Below, in pieces: positions 52,188-59,756 of a stretch of 64,000 nucleotides of DNA; within the stretch, counting starts at the first letter, position 1, and every line of letters starts with the position of its first letter. Source of the DNA: CAZTAR01 sp043813895 (GTDB lineage Bacteria > Planctomycetota > Phycisphaerae > UBA1845 > UTPLA1); NCBI GenBank assembly GCA_043813895.1, contig JBDRKQ010000125.1:1-64000 (forward strand), given 5' to 3'. The translations under genes and the position numbers were made by a program. Under the pieces are notes generated by a model, which ran no database searches, was not told where the DNA came from, and was given only the letters and a program-made list of their open reading frames with translations.

Positions 52188-53000
52188 TCAACGCGGCAGA
52201 TCTGCAAGGCCCCCCGTTGCGGCCCCCACGCTCTCGAACGCCGATCTGATCGTACTAACAGTCTGTTGCCTGGAGCAGTCCGGGCAGGTCATGAAGTAGT
52301 CGGGATCGAGACCGGCCTTTGTCGCTTCAAACTCCAGTTGCCTCTCGGGCATGATGGGTCGCCCGCACGATGCGCACTTCACCATCTTGAAGGCATGATC
52401 CCATATCTTGCGGACGTCGTCGGTGTCCTCAAACGGGATCGCGCCGGTCGGACAGATGTGCGCACAGCTCGCACAACCGATGCAGTCCGGCGGCGGTTGC
52501 TTGAACGGGGCGGCGATCATCTTCTCGATGCCGCGGCCGGCAGTGCCAATGGCATTGCACCCCTTCACGGCGCACACGCGAACGCACAGGCCGCAGAGGA
52601 TGCAAATGGTGTCCGTCTTGTTCTTCTTGAAAGACGTCGCGGTGATACCGTACTGAGCGGCGAGCTTCTGGATGACTGTGGACTCGGGGCACCTGGCAAG
52701 AAGCAAGTCGAGCAGCGTCCGGCGTACGTTGTGAATCTCCGCGTTGTCGGTCGTGACCTGAAGGCCTTCTTCGACAGGATAGAGGCAGGACGTGACCAGC
52801 CCCTTCCAGCCCTTCCAGTCCGGATGCGTGATCTCCACGAGACACAGCCGGCACGCGCCGACCGGCTCCAGGGCGTCGTGGTTGCAGAGCGTCGGGATGG
52901 AGATGCCCTCCCGGGTGGCGACCTGGAGAATGGTCATCCCCTCGGCCGCCTGGAAGAACCGGTCGTCGATTTCAAGACTGATCGTTTTCTCACTCGCCAT
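52188..53000 (-). CDS. HydA/NuoG N-terminus-like iron-sulfur protein without hydrogenase domain
   Basis: 270 residues; its ATG shares a base with the preceding stop (TGATG). A plant-type 2Fe-2S domain comes first (CNHDALEPVGACRLCLVEI, with a late Cys in SCLYPVEE). The next segment, which in NuoG/HydA holds the Cys3-His cluster, reads LLARCPESTVIQKLAAQYG and has lost those ligands. Two 4Fe-4S motifs follow: CILCGLCVRVCAVKGC and CIGCASCAHICPTGAI. The C-terminus adds a possible zinc ribbon (CASCGRPI and CPDCSRQ). No H-cluster domain is present, so this is not a hydrogenase. It likely wires the diaphorase to ferredoxin. Confidence 0.88.
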   Translation of the reverse strand: MASEKTISLEIDDRFFQAAEGMTILQVATREGISIPTLCNHDALEPVGACRLCLVEITHPDWKGWKGLVTSCLYPVEEGLQVTTDNAEIHNVRRTLLDLLLARCPESTVIQKLAAQYGITATSFKKNKTDTICILCGLCVRVCAVKGCNAIGTAGRGIEKMIAAPFKQPPPDCIGCASCAHICPTGAIPFEDTDDVRKIWDHAFKMVKCASCGRPIMPERQLEFEATKAGLDPDYFMTCPDCSRQQTVSTIRSAFESVGAATGGLADLPR

Positions 53001-54859
53001 CAAACCACCTCTACGGCATCAACGGAGCAGACGTTTCGACAAGCGCCGCACCGGGTACATATCTCATTGTCGATCCTGTGCGCCGCTTTCCGCTCGCCCA
53101 TGATGCAATCCACGGGGCACGCCTTGATACAGAGCCCGCAGCCGACGCACTTCTCCTCCAAAATCTGAAACGAGAACAGATTCCGGCACACGCCCGCGCG
53201 ACACTTCTTATCTCTGATGTGCTCCTCGTACTCGTCACGGAAGTATCGCAGCGTGCTGAGGACGGGGTTCGGCGCGGACTTGCCCAGCGCGCAGAGCGAC
53301 GCCTTCACGATGACCTCGCTGAGCGCCTCGATCTGCGCGAGGTCGCCCGGCTTGCCCTCGCCGCGACAGATGGCCTCGACCGCCTGGTGAAGCTGGTGTA
53401 CGCCCTCGCGGCAGGGGAGGCACTTGCCGCAGGACTCGTCCACGAGGAATTTGAGGAAGTACCTCGCGAGGTCGACCATGCAGGTGCGGTCGTCCATGAC
53501 GATCATGCCGCCGGAGCCCATCATGGAGCCGGCCTCGGTCAGCGTGTCGAAATCGACCGGAAGATCGAGCCTGCTCTCCGGCAGACAGCCGCCCGAGGGG
53601 CCGCCGGTCTGCACGCCCTTGAACGGACGGTCGCCGATGATGCCGCCGCCGATGTCGTAGATGATCTCGCGAAGCGTGATGCCCATCGGTACTTCCACGA
53701 GGCCCGTATTCTTGACCTTGCCGACGAGCGAAAAGGCTTTCGTGCCGGTGCTTTTCTTCGTGCCGAGGGCGGCGAACTTCTCGTGTCCCTCGGTGATGAT
53801 CCACGGGACGTTGGCCCAGGTCTCGACGTTGTTGAGCACGGTGGGCAGGTCGTACAGCCCCTTGATGACGGAGTGGACGTACTTGGCCCGGGGTTCGCCG
53901 ACTTCGCCGGCGACGGACTTCATCAGTGCGGAGGACTCGCCGCAGACAAACGCGCCGCCGCCGCGCGCGATCTCGATGTCGTACGAGAAGTCAGTGCCAA
54001 GGATATTGTCACCCAGCAGGCCGCGTTCGCGCGCTTGCGAAAGGGCGATGCCCAGGTGCTTGACCGCAAGCGGATACTCTTCACGCACATAGATGTAGCC
54101 CTGGGCCGCACCGACCGCCCACGCGCCGATGATCATCCCTTCGATGACGGCGTGCGGGTCTCCTTCGCAGATGCTGCGGTCCATGAACGCGCCGGGATCG
54201 CCCTCGTCCGCGTTGCAGAGCACGTACCTGGTGTCGGCGGGGGCGTTGCGGCAGGTCTTCCACTTGCGGCCCGTCGGGAATCCACCGCCGCCTCGGCCGC
54301 GGAGGCCGGACTTCGCGACCGCCTCGACGACCTCCTCGGGTTTCATCTTCGTTAACGCCTTGGCGAGCCCGGCATAACCGCCGCCGGCAATGTAGTCGTC
54401 GATGTTGCCGGGATCGATCTTGCCGATGTTGCGAAGCGCGATGCGATGTTGTTTGCTGTAGAAGGGGATCTCGGTGTACTTCTGCATCCGCTTCTTGGTG
54501 TTCGGATCGCGATAGAGCAGTCGCTCGACGACCTCGCCGCGGACCAGCGTTTTCTCGACGATCTCCTGGACATCCTTGGGTTTCTTGACGCCCTTGTAGA
54601 AGATGCCTTCGGGTTGGATGACGACGAGCGGGCCCTTCTCGCAGAAGCCGTGGCATCCCGTGGTCTTCAGGGCGAGCTTCAGCTTCACGTCAAGCTTCTT
54701 CCGGCGGATGGCGCGATCAAGGCCTTCGAGGACTTCAAGGCTGCCGTTCGCCAGACAGCCCGTGCCCGCGCAGACGAGCACCTCCGTCCGGATCGCGGCG
54801 CGTTGGTCCCGTGCCTTCTTGGCTGTCTGCTGGAGGGCCTTCACACTGTTGATACGCAT
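53000..54859 (-). CDS. NuoF/HydB-like flavin and iron-sulfur diaphorase subunit
   Basis: 619 residues from the ATG at 54859 (a GTG at 54874 is also possible). An N-terminal thioredoxin-like 2Fe-2S domain shows CAGTGCLANGS and TTGCHGFCEKGP. The NuoF core follows: GRGGGGFPTGRKW for NADH, NADEGDPGAFMDR for FMN, and the 4Fe-4S region ESCGKCLPCREG with a distant Cys in KASLCALG. The C-terminus adds two ferredoxin clusters (CVGCGLCIKACPVDC and CTRCGACRNVC), the layout of HydB/HndC-type subunits of bifurcating enzymes. It oxidises or reduces NAD(P)H. It overlaps both neighbours, so translation is coupled. Confidence 0.93.
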   Translation of the reverse strand: MRINSVKALQQTAKKARDQRAAIRTEVLVCAGTGCLANGSLEVLEGLDRAIRRKKLDVKLKLALKTTGCHGFCEKGPLVVIQPEGIFYKGVKKPKDVQEIVEKTLVRGEVVERLLYRDPNTKKRMQKYTEIPFYSKQHRIALRNIGKIDPGNIDDYIAGGGYAGLAKALTKMKPEEVVEAVAKSGLRGRGGGGFPTGRKWKTCRNAPADTRYVLCNADEGDPGAFMDRSICEGDPHAVIEGMIIGAWAVGAAQGYIYVREEYPLAVKHLGIALSQARERGLLGDNILGTDFSYDIEIARGGGAFVCGESSALMKSVAGEVGEPRAKYVHSVIKGLYDLPTVLNNVETWANVPWIITEGHEKFAALGTKKSTGTKAFSLVGKVKNTGLVEVPMGITLREIIYDIGGGIIGDRPFKGVQTGGPSGGCLPESRLDLPVDFDTLTEAGSMMGSGGMIVMDDRTCMVDLARYFLKFLVDESCGKCLPCREGVHQLHQAVEAICRGEGKPGDLAQIEALSEVIVKASLCALGKSAPNPVLSTLRYFRDEYEEHIRDKKCRAGVCRNLFSFQILEEKCVGCGLCIKACPVDCIMGERKAAHRIDNEICTRCGACRNVCSVDAVEVV

Positions 54860-54863
54860 ATCT

Positions 54864-55445
54864 CTACTTCCCACCTTGCAGCTTCCTGGTCAGGGAACCG
54901 GGTTGGACGTTTCCGTGATAATGGCCGTCGATGGAGACAACGGGCGCCATCGCGCAGGCGCCGACGCAGTTGACCGTTTCGATCGTGAGCTTGAAGTCTT
55001 CGGTCGTCTCACCCGGCGCGATGTCGAAAGCCGTGCAGAGCTCGTCTACCAGCGTCTGGGCGCCTCGGATGTGGCAGGCGGTTCCCGTGCAGATGCGAAC
55101 GATGACATCGCCCTTGGGTTGCAGGCTGAATGCCTTGTAGAACGTGGCGACGGAGAACGCCTTGCTGAGCGGGACGCCGATCCGCCGGCACAGCAGCTCG
55201 ACCGCCTCGCAGGGGACGAAGCCGAACTCGGCCTGCAAGTCCTGAAGGCCGTGGATCAGACCCGTCGGATCGCCCTCCGGGTAGCGCTCGATGACCTTGT
55301 GCGCCCGTTTTGGGTCGATACAGGTCCTGGAGTCTGTCGCGGAGTTGCTCCACTGGCGTCTCGCCTGTGTTTTCACCGCCGAGACGGCGGCGCCGCTGTG
55401 GCGTTGGCGTGGCGTTGAGGCTTTCTGAGCCGGCTTCTTATCCAT
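54864..55445 (-). CDS. NuoE-like 2Fe-2S subunit with repeat-derived N-terminal extension
   Basis: 193 residues. From about residue 50 it is a standard thioredoxin-fold NuoE/HydC subunit: YPEGDPTGLIHGLQDLQAEFG, VATFYKAFSLQPKG, and the cysteine pairs CTGTACHIRG and NCVGACAMAP binding a 2Fe-2S cluster. The first 45 residues are basic and unusual; residues about 21-32 (VSAVKTQARRQW) come from a family H dispersed repeat (55350-55402). The ATG lies inside the end of the preceding gene (GTGATGGATAAG). It partners the NuoF-like subunit. Confidence 0.9.
   Translation of the reverse strand: MDKKPAQKASTPRQRHSGAAVSAVKTQARRQWSNSATDSRTCIDPKRAHKVIERYPEGDPTGLIHGLQDLQAEFGFVPCEAVELLCRRIGVPLSKAFSVATFYKAFSLQPKGDVIVRICTGTACHIRGAQTLVDELCTAFDIAPGETTEDFKLTIETVNCVGACAMAPVVSIDGHYHGNVQPGSLTRKLQGGK
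55350..55402. repeat. Dispersed repeat, family H, inside the NuoE-like gene
   Basis: CACTGGCGTCTCGCCTGTG and TTTTCACCGCCGAGA. Over 35 bases it matches the reverse complement of 61514-61548 in 30 positions, and both copies are translated in the same frame (VSAVKTQARR and ISTVETQARR). Confidence 0.65.
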
Positions 55446-55989
55446 CACTCTTCCCTGCCTTCGCGAGTTCGTAGCCCTTCAAGAAGGTCTTGCGGTTGAC
55501 ATCGAGGAACTGCTTCTTCTTGGCGAAGGTCTTTTCGATTGCCTTGAGGAGCACCTTGTGCGACACGACCTCATCGAGCCCGATGTAGGCGCCGAGCATG
55601 ACGAGGTTGGCGGACCGTCTGTTGCCGAGCTCGGTGGCGATGTCGTCGGCTCGGATGCGGAACGACCGGATGTCCGTTCGGTCGGAGTTCACGGGAATCA
55701 TCGAGCTGTTGATGACGAGGATGCCGTCCTTGCGGAGCATCGGTGCGAACTTCTCGAGCGAAGGCAGGTTCATGACGACGGCGGCCCCGGGCGAGGAGAT
55801 TAGCGGGGACCCGATCGGCTTGTCCGCGATTACGATTGTGCAGTTCGCCGTGCCGCCGCGCATCTCCGGGCCGTAGGAGGGGAGCCAGGTGACGTCCTTG
55901 CCCTCTTCAAGTCCGGCATAGGCGAGGAGCTTCCCGATCAGCATCAGCCCCTGCCCCCCGAAGCCGGACATAATCACGTCAGACTGCAT
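55438..55989 (-). CDS. 2-oxoacid:ferredoxin oxidoreductase, gamma subunit
   Basis: 183 residues from the ATG at 55989, one base after the beta-subunit stop; the longer upstream frame is not used. The family start MSGFGGQGLMLIGKLLAYAG is intact, with SYGPEMRGGTANCTIVI and the end AIEKTFAKKK...NRKTFLKGYELA. In four-subunit VOR/KOR enzymes this subunit contributes to CoA and interdomain contacts. Cytoplasmic. It overlaps the NuoE-like gene, joining the oxidoreductase and diaphorase halves of the operon. Confidence 0.93.
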   Translation of the reverse strand: MQSDVIMSGFGGQGLMLIGKLLAYAGLEEGKDVTWLPSYGPEMRGGTANCTIVIADKPIGSPLISSPGAAVVMNLPSLEKFAPMLRKDGILVINSSMIPVNSDRTDIRSFRIRADDIATELGNRRSANLVMLGAYIGLDEVVSHKVLLKAIEKTFAKKKQFLDVNRKTFLKGYELAKAGKSDG

Positions 55990-55990
55990 C

Positions 55991-56776
55991 TCACACTCCT
56001 CCCTGCGACGCGGCGGCGAGGGCGGCCGGCGTCTTCTTGGGATTAGGATGCTTGAACACGCCAAGTGGGTAGTAGGGGGCCATCGTATTCTCGAGCCACT
56101 TGTTCGACTCGGAGCTCGTCAGGCCCCAGTTCGTCGGGCAGATAGAGAGCACTTCTACCATCGTGAAGCAGACGCCTTCCGCCTGGAGCCGGAACGCCTC
56201 GCGGATCGCCCGCTTGGCCTCGATGACGCGGAGCGGTGTGTGGACGGCGACGCGCGCCAGAAACGCGGGCGTCGCCAGCGTGTTGATGAGCTCCACAACG
56301 CGAATCGGGTGCCCTTCGCGCTCGGTGTTTCGTCCGAACGGGCACGTCGTTGTCACTTGGCCCGGCATGGTCGTCGGCGCCATTTGGCCGCCCGTCATGC
56401 CGTAGATGGCGTTGTTGACGAAGATGACGGTGATCCGCTCACCGCGGTTTGCGGCGTGGATGATCTCGGCCGTGCCGATCGAGGCAAGGTCTCCGTCCCC
56501 TTGGTAGGTGAACACGATCAAGTCGGGCCGACAGCGTTTGGCGCCGGTGGCGACGGCGGGGGCGCGGCCGTGTGCCGCCTCGAACATGTCGCAGTTGAAG
56601 TAGTTGTAGGCCAGCACGGAGCAACCCACGGGGGCGATGCCAACGGTACGCTCGCGAAGGCCGAGCTCATCCATCGCCTCGGCGACAAGGCGGTGGATCG
56701 TGCCGTGGGTGCAGCCCGGGCAGTAGTGCGTGTGGCTGGGCGTGAGAGATTCCGGGTATGCGAATATCCTCTTCAT
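55991..56776 (-). CDS. 2-oxoacid:ferredoxin oxidoreductase, TPP-binding beta subunit
   Basis: 261 residues. It carries the thiamine diphosphate motif GDGDLASIGTAEIIHAANRGERITVIFVNN and, near the start, HYCPGCTHGTIHRL and GIAPVGCSVLAYNYFNCD. MTGGQMAPTTMPGQVT follows as in KOR/VOR beta subunits. The enzyme decarboxylates a 2-oxoacid with CoA and reduces ferredoxin, reversibly. Strain-level substrate (2-oxoglutarate, branched-chain 2-oxoacids or another) cannot be told. A repeat of family E lies between this gene and the alpha subunit. Confidence 0.93.
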   Translation of the reverse strand: MKRIFAYPESLTPSHTHYCPGCTHGTIHRLVAEAMDELGLRERTVGIAPVGCSVLAYNYFNCDMFEAAHGRAPAVATGAKRCRPDLIVFTYQGDGDLASIGTAEIIHAANRGERITVIFVNNAIYGMTGGQMAPTTMPGQVTTTCPFGRNTEREGHPIRVVELINTLATPAFLARVAVHTPLRVIEAKRAIREAFRLQAEGVCFTMVEVLSICPTNWGLTSSESNKWLENTMAPYYPLGVFKHPNPKKTPAALAAASQGGV

Positions 56777-56876
56777 GTCAGGCTCTCCCGTTGAGAACTG
56801 CGAGGCTTCCGCCTCGGGCTATTGGCTTCTCAACGTTGCAGCGTTCAACGTTTCGGAGTTCGGGACACGCGCATCA

Positions 56877-56950
56877 ATAAATTGCACATCTCATATGGGT
56901 GGTACGGGCATCTTGCCCGTGCGGCTACGGGCGGGACGCCCGTACCACCC
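56877..56950. repeat. Dispersed repeat, family E (second copy)
   Basis: AATAAATTGCACATCTCATA then GGGTGGTACGGGC at 56897-56909, paired with GCCCGTACCACCC at 56938-56950. It shares flank and stem with 33347-33397 but has a longer loop containing CGTGCGGCTACGGGCGG. There is no T-run. It sits inside an operon, between the alpha and beta subunit genes. Confidence 0.75.
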
Positions 56951-57017
56951 TTCGGCATTCGTTCAGTTTACTTGTGCGCACGCCCTCAGTAGTCAGTTGT
57001 CGACCTTTCGCTATTCG

Positions 57018-58085
57018 CTATTTGCCCTTGATCATCTTCCTTAGTTTTCCTGCTACGTCGTCCGGCGACGGCACGACGCCGCCGGCTTCGCCGTAGAAGT
57101 CGATCGGCTTCGTGCCGAGCACGGCGAGCTTCACGTCCTCGATCATCTGCCCCGTGCTCATCTCGACGACGAGTATGCGCTTTGCCTTCTTCGCCTCTTT
57201 CGCCAATGCTTCGTAGGGATACGGCCACAGCGTGATGGGGCGAAATACGCCGATCTTCTTCTTGTCCGCCTTTTTGATTTCGTCGGCCGCCGTCTTGCAG
57301 ATGCGGGCCATCGTCCCGTAGGCCACGATCAGGACGTCCAACTTGTCGCCGCGGCAGGCGTAGCTCTCCGACCTCTTCTCCGTCTTCTCGATGAGGTCGT
57401 ATCGCTTTCTGAGCCTCCAACTGTTCGCGTTGCACTCGTCTTCCTTGAGGTAGAGCGAGTTGATGATGTTCGGCTTGCGGCCCTTCGCGCCGTTGGCGGC
57501 CCAGGGTTTGGCGGGCAGGTCGTCCAGGGACCGAGCGGGCGGGAACTCGACGGGCTCCATCATCTGACCGATCATGCCGTCCCCCATCACCATCACGGGC
57601 ATGAGATACTTGTCCGCGAGATCGAACGCTTCGTAGATGAGATTCACCGCTTCCTGGACGGAGGCCGGCGCGAGGACGAGGATCTTGTAGTCTCCGTGTC
57701 CGTGGCCCTTGGTCGCTTGAAGGTAATCCGATTGGGCGGGCAGGATGCCTCCCAAGCCGGGGCCCGCGCGGACGATGTTGACGAGGACGACCGGCAAGTG
57801 TGAAGCTGCGATGTACGACACGCCCTCGGCCATGAGGCTGATCCCGGGGCTCGATGACGTTGTCAGCACGCGCTTGCCCACGCCGGCGCCGCCGTAGAGC
57901 ATATTGATGGCCGCGACTTCGCTCTCCGCCTGGACGAAGAGCCCGTCCACCTCGGGGAATCGCTTCGCGAGGTACTCGGGGACCTCGGTCTGCGGTGTGA
58001 TCGGGTAGCCGAAGAAGTTGCGGCAGCCGGCTCGGATCGCGGCTTCGCCGATTGCCTCGCATCCCTTCATGAGAACCTTGGCCAT
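57018..58085 (-). CDS. vorB: 2-oxoacid:ferredoxin oxidoreductase, alpha subunit (VorB/KorA family)
   Basis: 355 residues from the ATG at 58085. Characteristic stretches are MKGCEAIGEAAIRAGCRNFFGYPITPQTEVPEYL, QAESEVAAINMLYGGAGVGKRVLTTSSSPGISLM, GPGLGGILPAQSDYLQATKGHGHGDY and VMGDGMIGQMMEPVEFP, which match the VorB-type alpha subunit. It provides domain I/II of the TPP oxidoreductase. The substrate could be branched-chain 2-oxoacids, but the family is broad. Cytoplasmic. A large inverted repeat separates it from the ferredoxin gene 183 bases upstream. Confidence 0.92.
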   Translation of the reverse strand: MAKVLMKGCEAIGEAAIRAGCRNFFGYPITPQTEVPEYLAKRFPEVDGLFVQAESEVAAINMLYGGAGVGKRVLTTSSSPGISLMAEGVSYIAASHLPVVLVNIVRAGPGLGGILPAQSDYLQATKGHGHGDYKILVLAPASVQEAVNLIYEAFDLADKYLMPVMVMGDGMIGQMMEPVEFPPARSLDDLPAKPWAANGAKGRKPNIINSLYLKEDECNANSWRLRKRYDLIEKTEKRSESYACRGDKLDVLIVAYGTMARICKTAADEIKKADKKKIGVFRPITLWPYPYEALAKEAKKAKRILVVEMSTGQMIEDVKLAVLGTKPIDFYGEAGGVVPSPDDVAGKLRKMIKGK

Positions 58086-58134
58086 AGCGCCGTCCAATCT
58101 TACCAAGCAAGAAGGCAACAATCCTTCACAGCGT

Positions 58135-58211
58135 GGGTGCCACTGGCGGCTTGCCCGCCAGTGTGTTGTTTACTTGCGCGGGCACTGGCGGACAAGCCGC
58201 CAGTGGCACCC
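58135..58211. repeat. 19-bp perfect inverted repeat with inner hairpins, family F
   Basis: GGGTGCCACTGGCGGCTTG (58135-58153) pairs exactly with CAAGCCGCCAGTGGCACCC (58193-58211). Each arm also folds on itself or on its neighbour (CACTGGCGG...CCGCCAGTG), so a cruciform or two-hairpin state is possible. It lies within the operon between ferredoxin and alpha subunit. Confidence 0.75.
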
Positions 58212-58268
58212 GCTATCGCAAGTTGTTCACCCGTGACCGGCAACTGTTTGCACACCACACAATCCCGC

Positions 58269-58502
58269 TTAGTAGCTGAAAAACTGGTACTGTGTCCCGT
58301 GTACGAACACTTCAATCGCAACGTCCGGACAACTGATCGCACAGAGCATGCACCCCAGGCATCGGGGCTGCTGAGAAGGCGTCGCGACGAAGTAGCCCTT
58401 CTCGTTGAGCTTCTTCGATATCGAGAGAACGCCCTGTGGACAGGCCTCCACACAGCGCTCGCAGCCCTTGCAGCGTTTCTCATCGACGACGATCTTCGGC
58501 AT
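58269..58502 (-). CDS. Two-cluster ferredoxin, delta-type subunit
   Basis: 77 residues with two 4Fe-4S motifs, CKGCERCVEACPQG and CLGCMLCAISCPDV. It matches the small ferredoxin subunit (KorD/VorD/PorD) of four-subunit 2-oxoacid oxidoreductases, which takes electrons from the TPP site. GAGGTGAG precedes the ATG and includes the stop region of the P-loop gene 11 bases upstream. Cytoplasmic. Confidence 0.93.
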   Translation of the reverse strand: MPKIVVDEKRCKGCERCVEACPQGVLSISKKLNEKGYFVATPSQQPRCLGCMLCAISCPDVAIEVFVHGTQYQFFSY

Positions 58503-58513
58503 ACCTACTCACC

Positions 58514-59281
58514 TCACTCCCGGCGGGAGCCGTTGCCCGCAAGGCCGGGATCTCTGCCAAGAACACGCTCGGCCCGGTCTGCCATGCTTCTCAACTTCCA
58601 CGGCGGCAACATCCGTCGCTTGATCCAGAGGACGGGCGTGTCGGGCATCTTAGCGTCAAGCTCGCCTTGCAACTCCTCGTTGGCGGTGGCGAAGGCGATC
58701 GGCAGACCCGCTGCATGCTGCACTTCGCGTGCCAGCCGGAGGCCGTCAAGCACGGTTTGCGAATCCGTCTCCTCCAGCAGATGCGTATTGGAGATGAAAC
58801 CGGTGACTCGGAGCCGGGAAGCGGCCTCGATCTCACCCTTGATCTTGAGGCAACCCTCGACTGTCTCCGTGAAGGGGCGTTTTGCGTTTAGAACCTGGAG
58901 CATCGCGTAAGGTGTGTCTGCGAAGGCATCCGCAAGCGAACCCAGCACCCGCGCTCCCACGTCGTCGCCGCCGACGTCGCAGATCAGCACGCCCTCACCG
59001 CTACGAATCGCACCACGGATCTCCGGCAGGATGATCGGCAGATCCGCAGCGACGTACTCATTGTCGGGGTTGATCACGCGAATGCCGAACTGCTCCATCT
59101 CTTCCCGGGCCTCTCGGCACCGGAAGTACGGGTTGACGACGTCGAGATCGGCGATGGAGACAGGGGTGCGCTCAGAGAGCCGGATCGCCAGATTGACGGC
59201 GACCTCGGTTTTGCCAGAGCCGTAGTTGCCCACAATGAGAACGGCGGATTCCTGCGGGCGATATTCGAGATTCCTGCCCAT
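58514..59281 (-). CDS. P-loop ATPase/CobQ-like nucleotide-binding protein
   Basis: 255 residues from the ATG at 59281; the frame is open to 59362 but the earlier part is non-homologous. The P-loop is VLIVGNYGSGKTEVAVNLAIRLSE. SIADLDVVNPYFRCREARE resembles the deviant switch region of MinD/CobQ relatives, and LICDVGGDDVGARVLGSL is Walker B-like. Such a gene often accompanies 2-oxoacid oxidoreductase operons in anaerobic lineages, role unknown; maturation or regulation of the complex are guesses. First gene of the operon. Confidence 0.8.
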   Translation of the reverse strand: MGRNLEYRPQESAVLIVGNYGSGKTEVAVNLAIRLSERTPVSIADLDVVNPYFRCREAREEMEQFGIRVINPDNEYVAADLPIILPEIRGAIRSGEGVLICDVGGDDVGARVLGSLADAFADTPYAMLQVLNAKRPFTETVEGCLKIKGEIEAASRLRVTGFISNTHLLEETDSQTVLDGLRLAREVQHAAGLPIAFATANEELQGELDAKMPDTPVLWIKRRMLPPWKLRSMADRAERVLGRDPGLAGNGSRRE

Positions 59282-59756
59282 GCGAAGACGCCTCCCCAAC
59301 GGGATCAGCGGGTAACGCGCGGTCAAGCGCCGCACATCCCCCGGGATGCCGCTGAAGAGCACTCAATGAGGGAATCCGTCGCTTCGTGGGGATTCGAGCC
59401 TGTTGGCGGCAACCGGTCCGCCCTCGCGACAACAGACCGAACCGACGATTCCCGGATCAACTTATCCCAGCCACACTTGTGGCAACCACGACGGCTGAGA
59501 ATACCCGATTCAGTCGGGGAATGCACGCCGGCTATTCGGCGACCCTGCGGCGACCGACGCGTTCGGCGTTTACGGGCCATCCGCTCTTCCGAGTCTCGTG
59601 GGGGTGTCGCATTATCGGCCGCTGGTGCGGCAAGGGAACACTGCTGACGTGGGTGCGAGAAGTGATTCCCGCACCAGCCGCGAGGGAACACTGCTGACGT
59701 GGGTGCGAGAAACCGCTGACCGCTGGTGCGAGAATCCTTTCTCGCACCCATCCGAG
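59282..59756. other. Intergenic region between operon start and RAYT gene
   Basis: 475 bases. The left part, 59282-59630, shows no gene. The right part holds REP-type hairpins and a direct repeat (listed separately at 59633-59748). The operon promoter is expected near 59290-59400, but no clear -35/-10 pair was found. Confidence 0.4.
59633..59748. repeat. REP hairpins (family D) and 29-bp direct repeat next to the RAYT gene
   Basis: A 29-bp unit (AGGGAACACTGCTGACGTGG plus GTGCGAGAA) occurs at 59633-59661 and 59683-59711, 50 bases apart. Hairpins are GGTGCGAGAA...TTCCCGCACC around 59652-59673 and the perfect 10-bp stem GGTGCGAGAA-TCCT-TTCTCGCACC at 59725-59748. The latter ends nine bases before the RAYT stop codon. 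Confidence 0.85.

Noticed and set aside
52188..53000. FeFe hydrogenase large subunit
   Set aside because: The protein ends after two 4Fe-4S motifs; none of the H-cluster motifs is present.
59633..59711. Spaced direct repeats as a CRISPR array
   Set aside because: Only two 29-bp units, 50 bp apart, with hairpins in the spacer; no cas gene. They are REP-associated.
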